DNA of 64,000 bases from Neorhodopirellula lusitana (GTDB lineage: Bacteria > Planctomycetota > Planctomycetia > Pirellulales > Pirellulaceae), in assembly GCF_900182915.1 (NCBI RefSeq), contig NZ_FXUG01000014.1:124001-188000 (forward strand), given 5' to 3'. The translations under genes and the position numbers were made by a program. The notes under the pieces are model-generated. The model saw only the letters and a program-made list of their open reading frames with translations. It had not been told where the DNA came from and ran no database searches. Positions within the stretch are counted from its first letter, which is position 1. Every line of letters starts with the position of its first letter. Positions 1-9,100 of this stretch are shown in pieces.

Positions 1-1692
1 CTACGCAACGATCCACTCAAGGAAGGTGCCAGCCGAATGTCGGCTTACCTGCACTACGGCATGGTTTCGCCAATGCGAATTGCACGCGAAGCCGCAGAGG
101 ACGGTTCCAAGGGTGCGACGAAGTACTTGGACGAGCTTTTGATCTGGCGAGAGTTGGCATATTCCTTTTGCATGTTTCGGCCCGAGCACGGGCGTTTGAG
201 CGCGTTACCCAAGTGGGCAATGGATACGCTTAACGAACACGCGTCCGACGAACGTCCCGAGGTCCTTTCGTGGGAGACATTGGCTCGCGGCGATACGGGC
301 GACTCCCTTTGGGATTCGGCGCAGCGTTCACTGATGCTTCATGGCGAACTGCATAACAACGTTCGAATGACTTGGGGAAAGGCGATCTTAAACTGGACGT
401 CCAATCCCAAGGAAGCTTTAAAGCGTTTGATCGACTTGAACCACCGGTTTGCCTTGGATGGCCGCGACCCTGCATCGTATGGAGGAATTCTTTGGTGCCT
501 TGGCCAATTCGATCGTCCGTTTGAGCCAGCGCAGCCCATCTATGGATCCGTGCGGACACGTCCCACCGATCAGCACGCCCGCCGCTTGGATCCGATTGCC
601 TATCGGCGGAAAGTGACTCGTTCGACTTGCGGACCGATGCCGACGGTCGCTGTCATCGGCGCGGGACTATCCGGGCTCGCCTGTGCACGGACGTTAAGCG
701 ATCACGGGTTCGACGTGAAAGTGTTCGAGAAGAGTCGGGGACTCGGCGGACGCATGGCGACGCGGAGGGCAGACGACACGCTCCGTTTTGATCATGGGGC
801 ACAATACTTCACTGCTCGCGACTCCAATTTCAAGCGGTATGTGCGGTCATGGACTCAAGACGGCGTGGTGCAACCCTGGCAGGCACGCATTGCGGTCCTC
901 GAGAGCGGCAAGGTCCAAGAGTTCAAGCAAGGTACCGAACGCTTCGTTGCCGTTCCCGGAATGAATGCGATCGGAAAACACTTAGCGACGAACCTGCAAA
1001 TTCGTCTGCAAACCCGAGTCGCTCCGCCCCAACGAATCAACGACAAGTGGCAATTGTGTTCGGAAGACGAGGAAACTCTTGGAAGCTTCGACATGATCGT
1101 TGTTGCCGCGCCCGCCGATCAAGCCACCTCTTTGCTATCTGGGGCGAGGTTGCTGGCCAGTCGATCAGCGAACGCCGAGATGTCCGGATGCTGGTGCTTG
1201 ATGCTAAGTCTTGCCGAAGACCTCGACTGTGAATTTGATGCTGCGTTCGTGCATCAGTCTCCCTTGTCGTGGATTTCCAACAACGCGAGCAAGCCAGGTC
1301 GCAATCTCGGCCACCAAGCTTGGACTATACACGCAACACCCCAGTGGTCCCAAGAACACCTAGACGCGCCGGCGGAACAGGTCGAGCAATTGCTGCTCGA
1401 AGAGTTTTGGAAAGCGGTTGGCTTATCGCCAGAACCGCACGTTCATCTCAAAAGTCACTTATGGCGATATGCTTTGCCATCGACACCACTGCCCGAGCGA
1501 TTCCTGTTTGATCCCAAGCAGCAGATCGGTGCTTGTGGCGATTGGTGTGGTGGACCACGAGTTGAAGGTGCTTTCCTAAGCGGGATCGCGATGGCGGGAC
1601 GACTCATGGGCCACACCAACTCGCTAGCGAAACCTACCAGCGTTCACCAAGAGAGTCAGTTCGATCTGTTCGACAGCCATCCAGGCAGGTAG
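1..1692 (+). CDS. Class II-like DNA photolyase C-terminus fused to renalase-like FAD oxidoreductase (5' partial)
   Basis: The frame is open from base 1, so the gene begins upstream; an internal ATG at 37 is not its start. The first ~200 visible residues match the FAD-binding helical domain of class II CPD photolyases: an SAYLHYGMVSP stretch, DELLIWRELAYSF, and LNHRFALDGRDPASYGG, with RTRPT following. From about base 637 a second flavoprotein begins, with a dinucleotide-binding GAGLSGLACA loop, the FEKSRGLGGRMATRR segment typical of renalase/amine-oxidase-like proteins, FDHGAQYFTAR, and a C-terminal GDWCGGPRVEGAFLSG FAD contact. The reading frame is continuous through the junction. Photolyase repairs UV dimers with reduced FAD; the role of the attached oxidoreductase is not known, and supplying or keeping FAD reduced is only an inference. 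The next gene converges on it and is also photolyase-like. An ATG at 637 could allow separate expression of the oxidoreductase. Confidence 0.85.
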   Translation, partial: LRNDPLKEGASRMSAYLHYGMVSPMRIAREAAEDGSKGATKYLDELLIWRELAYSFCMFRPEHGRLSALPKWAMDTLNEHASDERPEVLSWETLARGDTGDSLWDSAQRSLMLHGELHNNVRMTWGKAILNWTSNPKEALKRLIDLNHRFALDGRDPASYGGILWCLGQFDRPFEPAQPIYGSVRTRPTDQHARRLDPIAYRRKVTRSTCGPMPTVAVIGAGLSGLACARTLSDHGFDVKVFEKSRGLGGRMATRRADDTLRFDHGAQYFTARDSNFKRYVRSWTQDGVVQPWQARIAVLESGKVQEFKQGTERFVAVPGMNAIGKHLATNLQIRLQTRVAPPQRINDKWQLCSEDEETLGSFDMIVVAAPADQATSLLSGARLLASRSANAEMSGCWCLMLSLAEDLDCEFDAAFVHQSPLSWISNNASKPGRNLGHQAWTIHATPQWSQEHLDAPAEQVEQLLLEEFWKAVGLSPEPHVHLKSHLWRYALPSTPLPERFLFDPKQQIGACGDWCGGPRVEGAFLSGIAMAGRLMGHTNSLAKPTSVHQESQFDLFDSHPGR

Positions 1693-1720
1693 AGACGAAA
1701 AAGAACTTTCAATCTCCAAT

Positions 1721-3226
1721 TCAACGTAGTTGCGCGAGGAATGTTTCCGCGTTCTCGATATGCCGATTTCGTTTTTCCGGATCCATCTTTTTCGCCATAC
1801 TACACATCATGGCCCAACGTGGATTCTTAGCGAGTTCATCGGAATGGTTCCAAATCCACCGCCAATACAAGCCGTCCCAGACTTCGGACCACTCCCCGGT
1901 TTTGTAGTGGCTCATCTTCCGGATGTAAGACGACCCCGAAAAATAGGGTTTGGTTGTGATCGCGCCTCCATCCGCATTCTGGCTCATGGCGTACACGTTC
2001 GGGACCATCACCCAGTCATAGCTGTCGACGAACATTTCCATGAACCAGAGATAGATGTCGTCGGGATCGATCTCGCAAAGGAACATGAAGCCGCCCAGCA
2101 CCATCAGCCGTTCGATGTGGTGACAATATCCAGTTTCCAGAACACGATGAATCGTGTCGTCGATAGGAACGATTCCTGTCGTGCCGTCGTAGAAGCACTC
2201 CGGCATCGCGTTAAAGTGCCGCCAGTGGTTGGTCGTCCGCATCGGCACGCTCAAATCGTGATACGTTGCCCGCATGAATTCGCGCCAACCGATGATCTGA
2301 CGAATGAATCCTTCCAATGAGTTCAGCGGAACATCATTGGCAGCGGCGTAGGACAACGCTTCGTCAACAACTTCACGAGGTGTTAGCAGCCCGATATTCA
2401 TCGAAGGTGTTAGCACGCTGTGGAACAACCACGATTCGCCTTCTTCAATCGCGTCTTCGTACGCACCGAAATGCTCGAATCGATTCGCAAGAAAGTGTTT
2501 TAGTGACTCATTTGCTGCGTAATGACAGGTCGGATAGTACAGCCCGTCAAGCGTCCCTGGATTGTTAGCAAATCGTTCAAGAACGTAAGCCTCGGCTTCG
2601 TGATCAAAGTGGTCTCGTTCAAGTTTCATTTGCTTGGGGATCGAACCGAGCATCTTCTTGGGCAGTTTCTTGCGGTTGTCCTCATCGAAACTCCACTGCC
2701 CACCCTGCGGTTCATCCCCATCGATCAGAATGTCCAGCCGCTTGCGTTGCCACTTATAGAAGTCCGCCATGAACCAACGACTTCGATCCTTTCGATACTG
2801 ATCGTTTTCGTCGTGCGAGTTGATAAAACCTGGGTTGGCAAGGTACTCACATTCAATTCCGAGTTCCCCGCAGGTTTTCTGAAGTCGCTTATCCAGCACA
2901 AAATCGTTGGGCTCAATGACGCAAAGCCGGGTAGGTCCATTGTCGCTGTGATCTTCCGCCTTGATCGCTTTGCCCAATTGATCACTCAGCAAAGGCTTTG
3001 CCGCGTCGTAGTCAACGTACTGAACCTGGAACCCCTGATCGCTGAGTCCCTTCGCATATCGTTTCATCGAAGCGCGATGTAGCCACAGTTTTTGTTTGTG
3101 TGGCAACATGGGATACTTCGGGTCGCCAAAGAACAACGAGTCCTCCAACAGGATCACCTGCGACGGATTCAACTCCAGTCCGGGATGCTCGGCGAACAAC
3201 TGATTGGGAAAGATTAGAAGGATCAA
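1721..3226 (-). CDS. Cryptochrome/(6-4) photolyase-like protein of the bacterial FeS-BCP family, Fe-S cysteines missing
   Basis: 501 residues, full length for the PhrB/CryB (deoxyribodipyrimidine photolyase-related) family. The N-terminal antenna domain begins directly with LLIFPNQLF; the C-terminal FAD domain contains GFIRQIIGWREFMRA, a TGYCHHIERLM segment, and DPDDIYLWFMEMFVDSYDWV, all characteristic of this family. In PhrB-type enzymes a CxxC pair and a further cysteine near the C-terminus bind a 4Fe-4S cluster; at the equivalent place this protein reads MSHYKTGEWSEVWDGLYWRW with no cysteine. Cluster-less relatives are therefore its likely subgroup. The start is TTG at 3226, three bases after the TGA of the upstream membrane-protein gene and in the same frame, so translation is probably coupled. 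Probable function is light-dependent DNA repair or light sensing; the substrate cannot be read from sequence. Confidence 0.85.
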   Translation of the reverse strand: MILLIFPNQLFAEHPGLELNPSQVILLEDSLFFGDPKYPMLPHKQKLWLHRASMKRYAKGLSDQGFQVQYVDYDAAKPLLSDQLGKAIKAEDHSDNGPTRLCVIEPNDFVLDKRLQKTCGELGIECEYLANPGFINSHDENDQYRKDRSRWFMADFYKWQRKRLDILIDGDEPQGGQWSFDEDNRKKLPKKMLGSIPKQMKLERDHFDHEAEAYVLERFANNPGTLDGLYYPTCHYAANESLKHFLANRFEHFGAYEDAIEEGESWLFHSVLTPSMNIGLLTPREVVDEALSYAAANDVPLNSLEGFIRQIIGWREFMRATYHDLSVPMRTTNHWRHFNAMPECFYDGTTGIVPIDDTIHRVLETGYCHHIERLMVLGGFMFLCEIDPDDIYLWFMEMFVDSYDWVMVPNVYAMSQNADGGAITTKPYFSGSSYIRKMSHYKTGEWSEVWDGLYWRWIWNHSDELAKNPRWAMMCSMAKKMDPEKRNRHIENAETFLAQLR

Positions 3227-3229
3227 CGA

Positions 3230-3700
3230 TCACGCTCCTGCGTTCGTTAGTAATGTCTGCCATAGCATCCAAATGACTACCGCGCCCCGCGCGGTCCAGG
3301 CAAGGGTTCGTATCCAGTTCGATCGAACCAAGCGACGATGGACGGCGACTTCAAAGCCGTCTAGCAACTTCGTGTGGCAGGGCACCTGCAGCACAGCAGT
3401 CGAAAGCCAGATCAACGCTAGCAAGACGATCCCCGCCACGACGGTCGCGATGCTGACGCCGGGTGGTGGATACCAAAACAACAACACCGAACTGACCGCC
3501 TCCAATAACATGGGTGGGCCGACCACAAAGGTGATCAGAAACTGGTGGCGTTTTTGGTAAGCAATGAACCCTTCCGTCCCAACACCGTCAAACATTGCGT
3601 AGTGCACAACTTGGATCACCCAAATCAAGCCAACCATAAACCAGGTGGCAATCAGATTGAGCATCAGCAAAAGAAGCGGGAACGGCAAAGCGAGAACCAT
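3230..3700 (-). CDS. Small four-helix integral membrane protein, photolyase-linked
   Basis: 156 residues with four strongly hydrophobic segments (about residues 3-30, 52-74, 80-105 and 133-150). The loop after helix 1 carries a conserved-looking VVHYAMFDGVG and FIAYQKRHQF. ATG start at 3700; no signal peptide distinct from the first helix. I do not recognise a named family and give no biochemical function. Its position immediately upstream of, and in frame with, the cryptochrome gene suggests a shared transcript and perhaps a shared role. A haem- or quinone-binding role is possible in principle because of the membrane histidine, but nothing in the sequence proves it. Confidence 0.75.
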   Translation of the reverse strand: MVLALPFPLLLLMLNLIATWFMVGLIWVIQVVHYAMFDGVGTEGFIAYQKRHQFLITFVVGPPMLLEAVSSVLLFWYPPPGVSIATVVAGIVLLALIWLSTAVLQVPCHTKLLDGFEVAVHRRLVRSNWIRTLAWTARGAVVIWMLWQTLLTNAGA

Positions 3701-3981
3701 GCTGGAAAGAGCGGAATACAGTAAATGCGTTAGGTCTGCATGAGAACAAACGCTGCCGAAGTTTCGCCAGAATCTGCCAGATCCTAGCGTGCTGTCAAGC
3801 TACGAACTCAATCGCCGCACATCCAGCGGCGAGTCAAAACGCAACGAGATGAATAACCGAACCGCTCCCCCTAACGAACTCGCAGTGATTAGCGTCTGTC
3901 GTTCGTGGAAAGGGTCTTTTCACATTGCTAGAGTTAAGCGAGTCACCTCAATCTTCCCAATATCCGTCTTACGAAACCGCG

Positions 3982-4392
3982 ATGAACTTCAGCAGCCAAG
4001 AGATCGAACTCGCCCGGTCGCTTCGTCAGCGAGGGATTCCGTGGGAACCGGAAGCCGGGAACTACGTCTATGACCTCACCGGTTTTTGCAAGCAGAAATC
4101 TCCTTTTCAAGAACGCGTCTACTTCATCCTGAACTATCCGTACTTTATGCGAAACGTGGGTGGGGTGGACCGTTTCAAGGAAATCATGTTGTGGCTCCCC
4201 ACTTGGGAAAACCTTCGTGACTTGCTTCGAGTGCACGGCATTTCGGACCAGCAAGTATCTCTGCATTTGGCAGAAACCCAAGCGATTGAAAACGGCACCG
4301 AGCGTCTTGCACTCTACCAGCTTGCTGAGGCAACCTTCACCAGCCAAGAACCCCCTATCCATTCCTCCGACCGAGAGTCACTGCAGCGATGA
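3982..4392 (+). CDS. Conserved hypothetical protein preceding an SDR gene
   Basis: 136 residues from ATG 3982 (MNFSSQEIELARS). A TTG at 3925 in the same frame would add 19 residues but those look non-coding. The protein is soluble, rich in aromatic residues, with RGIPWEPEAGNYVYDL followed by FILNYPYFMRNVGG and IMLWLPTWENLRDLL. No catalytic motif or known domain is recognisable. The stop TGA overlaps the ATG of the following SDR gene by four bases (ATGA at 4389), so the two are almost certainly co-translated. The gene is divergent from the membrane protein/cryptochrome pair, with a ~280 bp shared control region. Confidence 0.72.
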   Translation: MNFSSQEIELARSLRQRGIPWEPEAGNYVYDLTGFCKQKSPFQERVYFILNYPYFMRNVGGVDRFKEIMLWLPTWENLRDLLRVHGISDQQVSLHLAETQAIENGTERLALYQLAEATFTSQEPPIHSSDRESLQR

Positions 4393-5093
4393 ATCAAGCC
4401 AATTATGTCATTATCGGTGGTAGTCACGGGATCGGATTGGCGATCGTTCAGCGATTAGTGTCCGCCGGTGCGGCGATCACGGTGATTTCTCGTACCAACG
4501 AACAGTTGGCGGGCCTACCTGGTGTCACCCATGTCCAGGCTGACGTCATGAAAGATGACCTTGATCAAAGCCATTTGCCTGACACGATCCACGGGCTTGC
4601 CTACTGTCCCGGTTCAATCAACTTGTTGCCCATCCGCGGACTGAAGCCGGAAATGATGATGGCGGACTTCGAGCTGAATGCAGTGGGCGCCGTCAAGTGC
4701 CTGCAAGCCGCACTGCCGGCAATGAAAGCCGCGCCGCTCTCCTCCATGGTGATGTTCAGCACGGTAGCGGTTTCACAGGGTTTACCGATGCACGCATCCG
4801 TCGCGGCAGCAAAGGGTGCGGTGGAGGGACTGACTCGATCGCTAGCCGCAGAACTGGCTCCCAAGATTCGCGTTAACTGCGTGGCACCCTCGCTAACTGA
4901 CACGCCGCTTGCCGAGCGACTGCTTTCCAATGACCAAAAGCGATCCGTGATGGCCGAACGTCACCCGTTGAAACGAATTGGCACCGTGGACGACATCGCT
5001 TCGATCTCGGAATTCTTGCTGACCAACGTTTCGGGATGGATCACCGGGCAGGTAATCGGTGTTGATGGCGGGATGTCCACGCTTCGCAGCTAG
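4389..5093 (+). CDS. SDR-family oxidoreductase-like protein without the catalytic tyrosine
   Basis: 234 residues, a normal length for a classical short-chain dehydrogenase/reductase. The cofactor loop reads GGSHGIG near residue 8 and the C-terminus ends in the usual SGWITGQVIGVDGGMS. The active-site serine (MFSTVAVS) and lysine are present, but the residue four before the lysine, which is tyrosine in active SDRs, is valine here (HASVAAAKGAVEG). The enzyme may therefore use a different proton donor or act as a binding protein. Overlaps the preceding small gene by four bases. SDRs of this general type are found beside photolyase genes in marine bacteria, which fits the neighbourhood; the substrate is unknown. 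Confidence 0.85.
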   Translation: MNQANYVIIGGSHGIGLAIVQRLVSAGAAITVISRTNEQLAGLPGVTHVQADVMKDDLDQSHLPDTIHGLAYCPGSINLLPIRGLKPEMMMADFELNAVGAVKCLQAALPAMKAAPLSSMVMFSTVAVSQGLPMHASVAAAKGAVEGLTRSLAAELAPKIRVNCVAPSLTDTPLAERLLSNDQKRSVMAERHPLKRIGTVDDIASISEFLLTNVSGWITGQVIGVDGGMSTLRS

Positions 5094-5125
5094 GCAAACG
5101 CCACGTCGAAACATGACTCTCGAAG

Positions 5126-5521
5126 TCATTCCGGTCGGGGTTGGCCCCAGACATTGGGCGGAATGGGCTTCGCCTCACGCTGTTCCAGTTCGCGCCCGCG
5201 ATGCCGTTCATCGAAACTGATCGAGTTCACGTAGAGACGCTCGACTTTGGCGCGCGCCCACTCTGTCTTACGCAGAAACTTCAGGCTGCTCTTGATACTT
5301 GGATCGTAATTGAAACAGTGGATGTTGATGCGGTCGCCGAGTTCTTCCCAGCCGTATTCCGCTACTAGGTACTTGAGGATCACCTCAAGCGTCACCCCGT
5401 GTAGCGGATTGTTGCGTTGCGGTTTCGGAGCCTCGGGATTGGATTCCGGCGTGGTTGCCGGCTCCGAAATGGGGTCCACAGTCGGCTCGGAAATCGGATC
5501 GTTCGGTTGCGATGGGTTCAT
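5126..5521 (-). CDS. VF530-family (DUF2132) DNA-binding-like protein
   Basis: 131 residues. The first ~40 residues are a Pro/Glu-rich low-complexity tail containing a repeated PISEP motif. The rest matches the VF530 family: [31 protein letters not shown], then [18 protein letters not shown]. The family has a small helical fold proposed to bind DNA, based on structural genomics work; no defined regulon is known. After the domain comes a short, charged C-terminal extension. It converges with the SDR gene and is read in the same direction as the RidA-family gene upstream, 135 bp away, so an operon is possible but not shown. Confidence 0.85.
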   Translation of the reverse strand: MNPSQPNDPISEPTVDPISEPATTPESNPEAPKPQRNNPLHGVTLEVILKYLVAEYGWEELGDRINIHCFNYDPSIKSSLKFLRKTEWARAKVERLYVNSISFDERHRGRELEQREAKPIPPNVWGQPRPE

Positions 5522-5656
5522 GCCGGCAGTCTAAACGGAAACCCATCCAGGCGTAAACTCGCAGCATATGCTCACACGCATACCTGCGACCGAATTTGAG
5601 ACAGGCTGTCGCTCTACGCGGCCGCAATTCAAGCGAGACATTCCTTGGCGAAAAAC

Positions 5657-6118
5657 CTACGCCTGCACTTCGAAAATGGCTTCGATTTCCACAGCCATTC
5701 CGCCCGGCAAGGAGTTCGCACCCACGGCACTGCGAGCCGCGATGCCAGCGTCCTCGCCAAACACATCACGGAACAACTCGCTACAACCGTTGATCACCGA
5801 GGGTTGGGCATCGAACGCTTCGGTACAACGAACCAAGCCAAAAAGCTTCACCAGACGAACAACTTGGTCGACCGATCCGAGGTGCTGTCGTAGCGTGGCA
5901 AGGATCGCCAGCCCGGTTAGACGTGCCGCCGCGTAGCCCGCTTCCACATCCATGTCATCGCCGATCCGACCGGTAATAATTGTCTTGTCGCTCTTCAGCG
6001 GCGCGTGCCCCGACAGGTATACCAGATTACCGACCTGAACGATTGGCTTGTAGACACCCATGGGCTGGGGCGCCGGCGGTAATTCCAGTCCGAGTTCTTT
6101 GATCTTCGCTTCAAACAT
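5657..6118 (-). CDS. RidA/YjgF/YER057c/UK114 family protein
   Basis: About 153 residues from ATG 6118, which has an AGGA nine bases upstream; an in-frame GTG at 6124 is less likely. The sequence shows VGNLVYLSGHAPL, LVRLVKLFGLV-like core and the family signature RSAVGANSLPGGMAVEIEA near the C-terminus, with the arginine that in RidA binds the carboxylate of enamine/imine intermediates. RidA proteins deaminate reactive 2-aminoacrylate and related imines. This member belongs to the longer RidA-like subgroup, with the VYLSGHAP variant, whose exact substrate is less certain. Confidence 0.88.
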   Translation of the reverse strand: MFEAKIKELGLELPPAPQPMGVYKPIVQVGNLVYLSGHAPLKSDKTIITGRIGDDMDVEAGYAAARLTGLAILATLRQHLGSVDQVVRLVKLFGLVRCTEAFDAQPSVINGCSELFRDVFGEDAGIAARSAVGANSLPGGMAVEIEAIFEVQA

Positions 6119-6160
6119 GGTCACGATTCCTTTGCGGCCATGAATCCAACGAAGGATTCA

Positions 6161-9100
6161 CTAGGCCAAAAATTGATTTGCGTTAGGGATATTGAAGTCC
6201 ACCGAGGCGATCGTCTGATCACCACGGCTTACCCAAATGTCTTGAAAAGTGGTACTTCCCGGATCGTACTGCGTCGCCAACAGCATTTGCACCCGGTAGG
6301 CGCCGACTTCGCCAATGTTGTTGAACTGATACTCGCCATTTGCGTTGGTACGGCTGGTCCCTAGGTAGTCACCCTGGGCATTGTAAAGATTGATCGCAAT
6401 GTCGACCATCGGGAACCCAACCTGACCGGACGAAGTGGAACCGGCGTAGACGCGGCCCTGAACGCCGGACTGCATGAAGAACACATTGTCTTGGATATTG
6501 TCGATCGAGCTATTCCGCCGAATGATATCCGCGAGCGTTGTCTGGTTCACCTGATCAACCAGATTCGTTGGCAAAGCGTTCTCGTACCAAAAAGAGTCAC
6601 CCTGACGGGTCCGTTGGAATTGGTCCGCGATGATGGTGCCAATCAACTCGCCTACCGAGCTACCGGCTGCATGATCTTCTGATAATCCGCCCACCCACAG
6701 ATCGATATCGTCGACGGATCCGTATAGCGATTCAAGCTTCTGTTGCAAATCCACGTCGGATGTGATTTGATCGAAACTCGCGACCCTTTCCAGACCATAC
6801 GCTTCACGCGTCGTGTTGTAGTCGGCCAATCCGTGATCGCGACCACGGGCGATGTTCAGCGATGCCAGATCGAAGCCGCCCGATCCCGGTTCGCCAAACA
6901 GGAAATTCCGCAGACTGCTGATGATCCGCGTGTCGATCTCTTGGGCCTGAATCGACGAGAGGAACTTTAACGAGCTATCGATCCCTTCGGAGTCAATGAT
7001 CGATGGGTTAAAGAAGGCCTGGGCCAGAGTAATCGCCGGGCTCACTTCGTCGCCGCCGTTGCCGATGAACTTCACTTCGTTGTTGATTAACGTGTGTCCC
7101 ATCCGATACGCCGCACTGGAGAACTCGGTCGCAATCCCAGGGTTCACACTCGAGTCATAACCGGTGTAGGACGAAATAGCTCCATCACCTAACAGCGCCG
7201 GCAAGAACTCGTTGAAGGTGATCGCTTGAATCTCTGCAATGACCGTTTGCCGAGCCTCTTGAAATAGTTGCTCGTCACTCCAGTCCGGATGCAGACCCGC
7301 CAAGACACCGGCCTGGTAGTTATGCTCCCGCATGAACAACGTGTGCATTGACGTTAGGTTCGTGTTCTCGTCGACTCGAATATCGCCAGCATCCGAACTT
7401 CCGTCCACGTTCTTCGGCAACAGATCGCCGGCTGTTGAACGCAACCTTCCGCCGCTGAACTCACGAAGTTGATCGTTGACCTCCACGCTCGATCCATACA
7501 CCATCGATCCATCAATGAATGCGGTAATCGCGTTGGCATGCTCACGTGGATTCGTTGGATCCGTGCCGGTCCCGTGAATGTACTCCGAACGCGTCAATGT
7601 CATGGTTGCCGTGCCCGTTCCCGCCGGATCAAAATACGGATCACCCGTCGGAATCGCGATCTCGATAGTCTCGCCACCGCTCGCTGGAGGCTCAGTCAGA
7701 TCCATGTCATGGTCGATGAACTGGCCCCAAACATGAACGATCGCTGACATAGCTCGAGCATTACCGAACTCAGTCGGGCTGGTTTCCGCTAGCACATTAC
7801 TGATTTCGCGAGCACTTGGTCGGTCTTCACCTGCCGGTGAGGAAACGCCATCGCCGTATTGCGATTCGGTAACACGGATTAGTTCGGCATTCGCCGCGCC
7901 CCATTCTGGATGATCTAGATTGTTCCCGAAACCATCAATGGATCGGAAGTCCTGACCTGAAACGTCTCGGGAGTACCGGAAGTAACCGTTGGCATGCAGG
8001 GTCTCGCTCTGCCGAAATCCTGGGAAAACTCCATCCTCGGATTTCCAAGTCCCCGTCGAAAAGGTGCCTCCCGACTCGGTTTGGTAGCTGACGCCATCGA
8101 TGGCAATCTTGTCGACGGTTAGATTGCGATCGGTCTGCCCCTCGACGTAAAGGTCGTTCGTGAACTCGATTCGAACTTGTTCCGCAGTAACGACCGCGTT
8201 GGTTGTGAAGCGATAACGCTCGAAGTTGCCGGCGGAAGCATCGCCCCCAACGTTATCCCAATTGGCGACGGCCTCACCATCGACCCACAATCGCATCGAC
8301 TCGCTACCGGTCGCGCCGGCCGCATCGATCTCAATCGTGCTGCTGTTCGTTACCGGATTTTGGAACTCAAAGTACCCGTTAACGTGCAACGCTTCGCTCT
8401 GAACATTGCCTGGTTGAACTCCGATTCCTTCCCGCCATGTCCCGGTTGAAAACACAGCGGCGTCTTCGGTTTGAATCGTTGTATTACCGATCGAGATTCG
8501 ATCTATGTACAGATTACGGTCAAGCTCACCCGCAACGTATTGATCATTGGTGAAGACGACTTGAATCTTCTGAACGTGTGAGTCAACCGGCCCATCGTAG
8601 CTGAAGCTCTGGAACTCTCGATTCGCAAAATTGCCACCGATGTTGGACCAGGACGCGACCGTGTTCCCATCCACTCGAAGCTCCATGTTCTCCTGACCGG
8701 TTTGACCTGCGGCTTGGATTGTAATGGGCAACACCGCTTCGTAACGTTCTTGGGTATCGCGGCGAACGACCAGAGATGACTCGATCGCTCCGGTGGCCGT
8801 TTCCAGAACCCAGTCTCCGCCGCGATCAGTTGAACCAGTCCGATTGTTCGACGCGGCAACGTCAGCGCCGGTCAGGCTCGCAATAGCGGCAACGAACTGT
8901 TCACCCGCAACGGACGCCGAGACATCACAACCGTATAACAGGATATCCGCATCATCGGACAACGCCGCTTTCCATTGGGACAAGGTCGACGCGTTTCGTG
9001 ACAGCATCGCTGTATCGACGGACTCGTTCCCCAACTGAATCAGTCCGTCCGAACCGTGTGAGATGATGTGAACGGCGCGGATGTCGCAATGCGTTGCCAA

